Origin: JANSYA01 sp965243385 | Lineage (GTDB): Bacteria; Spirochaetota; Leptospiria; Leptospirales; Leptonemataceae | Length of the DNA: 64,000 nt | Assembly: GCA_965243385.1 (NCBI GenBank) | Contig: CBDEUV010000002.1 | Location: 2,542,001 to 2,606,000 of the forward strand | Direction: 5' to 3' | Part shown: one piece after another, positions 58,722 through 64,000 of the stretch | How positions within the stretch are numbered: the stretch's first letter is position 1 | Layout of the letters: each line of letters opens with the position of its first letter | Translations under genes and position numbers: made by a program | The notes under the pieces: generated by a model | The model's database searches: none | What the model saw: only the letters and a program-made list of their open reading frames with translations | Told to the model about the DNA's origin: nothing

Positions 58722-61550
58722 TCAGAATTTCAGCTCCAGGCCCACGTTGATCAGAGGCAGGAGTAGCTTGCGTCCGCCTCCAGTCGGAGTTTCGATAAAA
58801 GTCGATTCAAATGTCGTGGCGGGGTTGCTTCCGCGATTGTACGGCGATAAGAAGTCGAAGCTCTGAGACTCCGGATTCTTGCGCGCATAGAAATTGATCA
58901 GCTCCACGTAGTAGTTCGCGTAGCCCCAACCGTAATTTAAGAAGCGATCGATGCGAATGTCAAGCTGATGCACGGGATGCAGACGATCCGAATTAAAGCG
59001 ATCCGAATAACGCGCCAAAAAGGTCGGCCGCCCGACGATCGGCAGATCGAAAGTATCGCCATTGCCGACGATCGGCGTAAACGGTGTATTCGTGGAATAG
59101 CGCCAGCGCGCGCCGATCTGCCACTCCGGATTGAATTTATAGTTCAGTACCAGGCTGATTTGGTGGGTGCGATCCAGATCGTACAATTCTTCGCGATCGT
59201 TGTCGTAAAAGAACTCCAGTTCCCCGCTGTCGTAGTAATTCAAAACGTTACGGCCCTGCTCGACGTAGGCGATCACCCGGCGGTTCAGATTTCGCGCCGT
59301 GAGCTCCGTGTTTTCCTCGCCGGTCAGGCGGGTCTGGTGGTTGTTGCGTTTCGTCAGGGAATTCGTATAGCTGATCCAGCCGAACCAACCGCTGGAACGC
59401 GGCGGGCGCGTCTTTTTCAGATACACCTCGAAGCCTTCGCTGAACCCCGTGCCGTCGTTTGAAAAATTCAGAAAACGATTTTCAAGCGGATCGGCCAGTA
59501 TTTCCAGCGGCTTCTGGACCTGTTCGCGTCGATTCGTGCGTGGTGAAAAGGGCGCCACGACGAAACGATCTTCGACGACCAGATTGCGGAAGATATTGCG
59601 AAAGACTTCGACTTTGAGCAGCCAGTGCTTGCCGAATTTCTGTTCGATTCCCGCCGCCATGCGGTCGGCTTCCTCCATTTCCAGCCAGGGGTTGCCGGCT
59701 TCGATCGAGATATAGTTCAGACCCGGCGGCACGTTGAAATGCCGGCCCGCCCCCGCCAGCAAGGTCGTGTCGCTTTCGGGGATCTGAAATTCCAGACCCA
59801 CGCGCGGACCGATGCCCGTGCTGTTCGAAAGCGAATACCACTCGCTGCGCACGCCGGGGGTCAGTCGAAATCGCCACCACGCCAGTTCGAGTTCGGCGTA
59901 ACCGGCGTTCAGCTGAAAGGCGGTACTGTCGCCGTCGAAGAGCGAACGAAAGGTGCGATTGCTTTCGACGAGATCATTTACGACTTCGACAAAATCGGGC
60001 GTATTTGGATTTACGCTCTGCTGGGGCGAAAAATTTCGAAGCGATAACTCCCAGCGTATATCGTTATGTTCGATGCCGGCGTTGAAGACCGCGTGTTTCT
60101 TGATCACCTCGAATTGCATCTCGTCGCGAATTTGAAATTCGCGGCGAAAGTCCACGATCTCGTAACCGAAGATCGTTTCGCCGGTGAGCGGCGAACGAAA
60201 ATCCAGATCGAAATCTTCTTTAAAGCGACTGACCTGGGCGATCACCCGATTGCGAAAGAAGCCGCCGTATGTATACGCGTAATTGAATCCCTGCGTATGA
60301 AATCCGCGATCCAGACCGACCGGCGGCCTGCCGTCCGTATTGGAATTAAAGCCCTCAGAGCCGCCCGATCCGGTGACGCCGCCGCCGGCAGCGCCGCCCA
60401 GGCCTCCGAGCCCACCGAGCAAACTATCGTCTTCGCCGTTCGCCAGCTCGTCCACCGAGCGCGCGTAATCGAGGATATCGCGCGCGCCGAAGAAGAGGAA
60501 AGCCAACTCGTGCCGATTGTTAAAATTAAGGCCGAGCTTGAACTGACCGTCGGTGTAATTCGCGTACTGCGCGTTCGCCGGAATCGCTTCCGGATAGGTC
60601 GCCAGCAGCGGATAATTCGGATAGCTCTGGCGCGCGGTGCCGACGAAATATCCCAGGCCGCCGAAGAGCGGCGTTTCATAAAATACGTCCGACTTAAACA
60701 TCGACACGTTAATATGCGCGGTAGCCTTTTCAATCTTCGTCGGCCCTTCGATCGAAATCACGCCGCCGGTAGCGTTGCCGAAACGGGTCGGATAGGTGCC
60801 GGTATAAACGTCGACCGTGCGAATATAATCGTTGTTGATGACGCTCGACTGATCGCCGAGATGAAAGGGATACTGAATTTTCAAACCGTCGAGTAAGAAC
60901 TGGCTCGCCCGCGGACCCGCGCCGCGAATGACCAGCACGCCGCTCTGGCTGTTCGTATAGGGCGGTCCCACTCCCAGGCCGGCCACTGTGGAATTCGACA
61001 AAATATTGGTCGTCGGCAAAACGCCGATCGGCGGCGCGGCGGCAACCCCCGGCAGAGTTTCGATAGCCTTTAACGAATCGCCGTAAACTCCAGGCAGGCG
61101 TTTGATCTCGTCCCGCGAAAAGCGAAAACGCGAAAGCTTCGTTTGATCTTTCAACCCCACGATGGCGATACCTTCATCGCCGGCCGGCCCCGTGTCGGGA
61201 TCCGACGCGGTCGGGGCGGCCGACAACAGGGCGAGCGTTTCGCCGCTGAATCGAATCTCGCGCCGAATTTGACGCACGTCGGCGCCGCCGATGATTACGC
61301 GGAAGGTATAATATCCGGGAGCAGGAACCGTAAAAGCGAAGCGACCGCTACCGTCGGTGAATCCAGCCACGCCGGCCTCAAGTACGACTACCCGCACATC
61401 GGGCATGGGTCGCCCGGTTTCCGGTTCGTTCAAGACGACTACGGCCGAAGTCTCAGCGAATAGCGCAGACGGCAGAGCGAGCCCGGCCATGACGATTACA
61501 GCGACACACAGACGCCGCGCCAAAATTACTTGAAGCCGAAGCCGGGGCAC
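58722..61550 (-). CDS. TonB-dependent outer-membrane receptor
   Basis: Up to 942 residues. Signal peptide (~10-32, LCVAVIVMAGLALPSALFA), then a carboxypeptidase-regulatory-like beta domain (~36-110, PETGRPMPDVRVVVLEAG), plug (~150-270, LSNSTVAGLG, VLVIRGAGPRASQFLLDGL, GNATGGVISIEG) and a long barrel ending LELKF. The N-terminal domain resembles that of SusC/CirA-like and FecA-unrelated TBDRs; ligand unknown. A Gly-rich low-complexity loop (LGGLGGLGGAAGGGVTGSGG) sits near residue 390. The start is GTG at 61550; TTG at 61523 would give a shorter, cleaner signal peptide. The co-transcribed lipoprotein follows. Confidence 0.85.
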   Translation of the reverse strand: MPRLRLQVILARRLCVAVIVMAGLALPSALFAETSAVVVLNEPETGRPMPDVRVVVLEAGVAGFTDGSGRFAFTVPAPGYYTFRVIIGGADVRQIRREIRFSGETLALLSAAPTASDPDTGPAGDEGIAIVGLKDQTKLSRFRFSRDEIKRLPGVYGDSLKAIETLPGVAAAPPIGVLPTTNILSNSTVAGLGVGPPYTNSQSGVLVIRGAGPRASQFLLDGLKIQYPFHLGDQSSVINNDYIRTVDVYTGTYPTRFGNATGGVISIEGPTKIEKATAHINVSMFKSDVFYETPLFGGLGYFVGTARQSYPNYPLLATYPEAIPANAQYANYTDGQFKLGLNFNNRHELAFLFFGARDILDYARSVDELANGEDDSLLGGLGGLGGAAGGGVTGSGGSEGFNSNTDGRPPVGLDRGFHTQGFNYAYTYGGFFRNRVIAQVSRFKEDFDLDFRSPLTGETIFGYEIVDFRREFQIRDEMQFEVIKKHAVFNAGIEHNDIRWELSLRNFSPQQSVNPNTPDFVEVVNDLVESNRTFRSLFDGDSTAFQLNAGYAELELAWWRFRLTPGVRSEWYSLSNSTGIGPRVGLEFQIPESDTTLLAGAGRHFNVPPGLNYISIEAGNPWLEMEEADRMAAGIEQKFGKHWLLKVEVFRNIFRNLVVEDRFVVAPFSPRTNRREQVQKPLEILADPLENRFLNFSNDGTGFSEGFEVYLKKTRPPRSSGWFGWISYTNSLTKRNNHQTRLTGEENTELTARNLNRRVIAYVEQGRNVLNYYDSGELEFFYDNDREELYDLDRTHQISLVLNYKFNPEWQIGARWRYSTNTPFTPIVGNGDTFDLPIVGRPTFLARYSDRFNSDRLHPVHQLDIRIDRFLNYGWGYANYYVELINFYARKNPESQSFDFLSPYNRGSNPATTFESTFIETPTGGGRKLLLPLINVGLELKF

Positions 61551-61555
61551 ACTGC

Positions 61556-61909
61556 ATGTATCTGATGGGCGCGTTTTATCGCAACAAAGCTTTGCCGGCC
61601 CTGATGCAGATCGGCGGGCTGCTGCTGTGCGTCCTGTCGGCGCAGTGCAGCCGTACAGATAACGTCATTCGCGCCTGGGACGCGCAGGTGCGGGTGAACG
61701 CCTCGTATTTCGCGAAAATCGAGCAGTGCAATCAACCGGCCGGCCTGCTCTTTTTGGTACCAAACGACGTCCAGGAGCCCGAGGTGCAACTATGCGAAGG
61801 AGAGATTCTCGCCGCTGCCTGTCCCATCGAACGCATTCCGCCATCGTGCTTTCTGCTGTTCTTTAAAAAAGCTCCAGCCTCCGACGTGGACAAAAAGCCG
61901 AAGCTCTAA
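61556..61909 (+). CDS. Small Cys-containing lipoprotein
   Basis: 117 residues. Signal region MQIGGLLLCVLSAQC with a loose lipobox; the mature ~86 residues hold four more cysteines (EQCNQ, QLCEGE, AAACP, PPSCF), likely disulfide-bonded. No family recognised. Its ATG lies only five bases from the divergent GTG of the TonB receptor, so promoters must lie within the opposite coding region unless the receptor starts further in. Confidence 0.55.
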   Translation: MYLMGAFYRNKALPALMQIGGLLLCVLSAQCSRTDNVIRAWDAQVRVNASYFAKIEQCNQPAGLLFLVPNDVQEPEVQLCEGEILAAACPIERIPPSCFLLFFKKAPASDVDKKPKL

Positions 61910-61958
61910 CGCGGGCTCGATCGACAGCCGCCGAAATCCGGAACCAACAGGAACGATT

Positions 61959-62669
61959 ATGACGAACTCGAATAACTCCAACGACACATCGAATGAAATT
62001 GAAGGCAAACTGGAACTGCTCACCTTTCCCGTGCAACCCCTGGGCTGCAATTGTTCGATCCTGATTCACAAAGACACCCGCGATGCAATCGTCGTCGATC
62101 CAGGCGGTGAAGCGCCGAAAATCATCAGCCTCTTAAAAGAACACCGTGCTCGCGTGCGCTGGATCGTACATACCCACGCGCATTTCGATCATTGCCTGGG
62201 AACTCACGAAGTCGCCGAGCACGCAAGAACGCACGACTCTGGTTCAGAGCAAATAGCCGCTGTGAAAGTAGGCCTGCACAAAGACGATCTGTTTTTATAC
62301 GAAAACCTCGGAGCGCAATGTCGGCTCTTCGGGCTGCCGCCGGAGGAGGCGCGCACGGCGATCGATCATCATCTAGCGGACGAAGAACCGTTAGCATTCG
62401 GCGATATGCAGCTAAGCGTGCTGCATACGCCAGGACATACGCCGGGCTCGTGCTGCTTCAGCATTCCGGAAGCCGGTCTGGTCTTCTCAGGCGATACCCT
62501 GTTTCAAATGGGCATCGGCCGCACCGATCTGCCGGGCGGCGATCCCGATGCGATAACGAAGAGCATCAAGGATCGCCTGTTTACGCTCGACGACGGCACG
62601 AACGTAATTCCGGGACACGGGCGTTTCACCCGCATCTACGAAGAGAAGCAGATGAATCCGTTCTTCTGA
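61959..62669 (+). CDS. Glyoxalase II-like MBL-fold hydrolase
   Basis: 236 residues with the zinc motif HTHAHFDH (HxHxDH), a downstream TPGHTPGS histidine, SGDTLF with the bridging Asp, and PGHG with the last His. These are the canonical ligands of hydroxyacylglutathione-hydrolase-like enzymes. Predicted to hydrolyse a thioester or lactone; the glutathione-specific C-terminal domain of true GloB is absent. A ~10-residue insert after HEVAEHA is unusual. AGGA lies before the ATG. Confidence 0.88.
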   Translation: MTNSNNSNDTSNEIEGKLELLTFPVQPLGCNCSILIHKDTRDAIVVDPGGEAPKIISLLKEHRARVRWIVHTHAHFDHCLGTHEVAEHARTHDSGSEQIAAVKVGLHKDDLFLYENLGAQCRLFGLPPEEARTAIDHHLADEEPLAFGDMQLSVLHTPGHTPGSCCFSIPEAGLVFSGDTLFQMGIGRTDLPGGDPDAITKSIKDRLFTLDDGTNVIPGHGRFTRIYEEKQMNPFF

Positions 62670-62714
62670 AACGGAACATTCGCTTTTGTGCGAATCGTGC
62701 GCGTTCGCTGTATC

Positions 62715-64000
62715 CTATTCGCGCACGAAGCTCAGATCCAGCGGTACGCGGCTCAGCGCCCCGCGACTTACGCTGGCCTTGAGAGTCCCGTCGATTTCGG
62801 TAGCTTCCAAGCGAATACCCTTCGCCTGCATCACGTCGCTATTGGCCGCGTAGCTGCCGCGAAAGCTCTTCGCCCGCGCGTTACCGGCTTTGAGGCTGCC
62901 TGTAAAATCCCCGCCGTTCGCAGTGATCGTCAACGTGTATTGTTGCGGGGCCCGCTTACCGTCCCAGTAACGCGCGGTCCAGGTTCCGGTAAAACGATCG
63001 ATGCCCTGACCCGGCAAGAAGCGATGCCGGACGATATCCCGTGATTTGTTTACGAAGCCGGGCACGGGCTGGCTGTTATCGGATTCGCCGCCCAGCGCGG
63101 ACTTCGTGCGCACCACGTAGAAATAGAGTTCGCCGGGTTTGCCGGGCAGCTTTTCGCTGAAGCGAGTCGAACGCGCGGCGACCTGCTGCACGAACTGGTA
63201 GTCGTCCTGTTTTTCTTTTTTACGAAAGATATAGTATTCGGACGCGCCTTTCACCCGGTCCCAGGAAATGGTGATGGTTCCGTTGCTTGCGTTCATCTGC
63301 GACTTCACTCCCGAGGGCGGGGGCAGAACCATACCCGCCCGGGTCGCGTTCGGGTTCGCGCGGCCCAGCGCCGGTTCGCTGTAGTCGCTATTGCCGGCCG
63401 AATTGCTGGCCACCACGATGTAGGCGAAATAATCGCCCTGCAGAACGCTTTCATCGTCGTCGACGAATTTGGTGCGATTGGTTTGCTGCGGACCTTCCCA
63501 TTCTTCGGAATCATAATCATAGCGGAAGAGATAGTAGATCGTTGCGCCGGGCACCGCCGGCCATTGGACTTCGACTTTCGACTTAAAGGTGCCGGCGGAC
63601 GCGGTCACCCCGGAAGGTACGGCGGGAATCGTCGCCTTGCCGCCGATTTCGATTCCGGCCGGATCGCCCCACTCGCCCTGCCCGGCCCGGTTCACAGCGC
63701 GCACACTATAATAATTCGTTTGATTGGCTACGGGACGCGCATCGGTGTAGCTGTCGCTGCGCGTGCCGCGCGAAAGCAGCTGCCATTTTTTCGTACGGGC
63801 GCTGTAGCGCGCCACCTGATAAGACGTCGCTCCCGGAACCGCACTCCAGTTGACCGAAACCGCGCCGCGACCGGCGACCGCCTTGATCTTTGTAGAGATG
63901 CCAGTCACCTTTTCCGGCGGACGGGTCTGCTTGCGGCTCGCCGCATATCCTTCGCCGATCGGCGAGCTCTGTGGATCGGAATAGTTTTCTTTGTCAGCCA
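62715..64000 (-). CDS. Fibronectin type III repeat protein (5' end outside window)
   Basis: C-terminal ~428 residues visible; the frame is open to the window edge, and the GTG at 63908 is likely internal. Three Fn3 modules of ~95 residues each are marked by GAVSVNWSAVPGATSYQVAR, KVEVQWPAVPGATIYYLFRY and GTITISWDRVKGASEYYIFR, with YYSVRAVNRAG-type ends. The last ~90 residues form a separate beta-rich domain (FTGTWTARYWDG, YTLTITANGGDFTGSL). Probably exported and involved in binding at the cell surface; its N-terminal domain lies outside. Confidence 0.75.
   Translation of the reverse strand, partial: ADKENYSDPQSSPIGEGYAASRKQTRPPEKVTGISTKIKAVAGRGAVSVNWSAVPGATSYQVARYSARTKKWQLLSRGTRSDSYTDARPVANQTNYYSVRAVNRAGQGEWGDPAGIEIGGKATIPAVPSGVTASAGTFKSKVEVQWPAVPGATIYYLFRYDYDSEEWEGPQQTNRTKFVDDDESVLQGDYFAYIVVASNSAGNSDYSEPALGRANPNATRAGMVLPPPSGVKSQMNASNGTITISWDRVKGASEYYIFRKKEKQDDYQFVQQVAARSTRFSEKLPGKPGELYFYVVRTKSALGGESDNSQPVPGFVNKSRDIVRHRFLPGQGIDRFTGTWTARYWDGKRAPQQYTLTITANGGDFTGSLKAGNARAKSFRGSYAANSDVMQAKGIRLEATEIDGTLKASVSRGALSRVPLDLSFVRE

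Noticed and set aside
1..64000. tRNA, rRNA, insertion sequence or prophage genes
   Set aside because: None of their sequence signatures was seen on either strand by eye; a tRNAscan/Infernal run would be decisive.

Overview
The window is about 64 kb of GC-rich (roughly 58-60% by eye), gene-dense bacterial chromosome. The cell is diderm: there is a TonB-dependent receptor with a carboxypeptidase-regulatory-like N-terminus, several predicted lipoproteins with loose (spirochaete-style) lipoboxes and a small beta-barrel. A DUF2225 protein, an LytM-like/bactofilin pair, an oxygen-binding di-iron (ODP) protein beside an adenylate cyclase, and TPR/LRR proteins of the type common in Leptospira relatives together suggest a spirochaete of the Leptospirales/Turneriella-Leptonema side. 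This placement is an inference. No rRNA, tRNA, transposase, phage gene or CRISPR array was seen.

Layout. 1-4.3 kb: J-domain protein end, periplasmic thioredoxin-TPR protein, hisC, ribBA. 4.3-6.8 kb: orphan response regulator, then an ODP-type di-iron protein translationally coupled to a class III adenylate cyclase. 6.8-12 kb: TPR protein, carboxylesterase lipoprotein, an unknown protein with a relic of a second copy beside it, and bactofilin overlapping an LytM-like protein that has lost its zinc ligands. 12-18.5 kb: a glycerol-3-phosphate acyltransferase/GpsA fusion, an SGNH hydrolase, and two tandem seven-repeat (46 residues each) lipoproteins interleaved with two decayed gpsA fragments. 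18.5-22.5 kb: class II photolyase, ferredoxin, an array of small hairpins, and a CPA2 antiporter with a CBS partner. 22.6-29.8 kb: glpD, a GlpK-like kinase, an alkyl-DHAP-synthase-like flavoprotein and two tandem SDRs. With the fusion gene this makes a glycerol-3-phosphate/DHAP and possibly ether-lipid neighbourhood. 29.9-40 kb: small envelope proteins, an M14-like peptidase, an ArsR-AHSA1 regulator with a YHS protein, a Vps62/ricin-lectin lipoprotein, and acetolactate synthase with an amidohydrolase. 40-51 kb: SecD-like lipoprotein, DNA polymerase III delta, a large LRR protein, 4-OT tautomerase, CinA, a GGQ release-factor-like protein, and a SbcD/YhaN-like nuclease pair. 51-64 kb: DUF4846 lipoprotein, unknown secreted proteins, DUF2225-truA, a TonB receptor with flanking lipoproteins, a glyoxalase II-like hydrolase and the end of a fibronectin-III protein.

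Points that stand out beyond gene calls: promoters placed so close to start codons that the mRNAs should be leaderless or nearly so (fdx, the SecD-like gene, the ArsR gene); relics of duplicated genes (tail of the 9.2-10.1 kb gene, two gpsA pieces); a mosaic of triloop hairpins after fdx; a structured leader with a Met-Leu-Leu mini-ORF before ilvB; an intrinsic-terminator-like hairpin inside a signal-peptide coding region; and several inverted repeats near starts that look like operators. No single new defence or mobile system was found. The best candidates for new biology are the O2-sensor/cyclase pair, the pseudo-LytM/bactofilin pair, the acyltransferase-GpsA fusion and the hairpin array.
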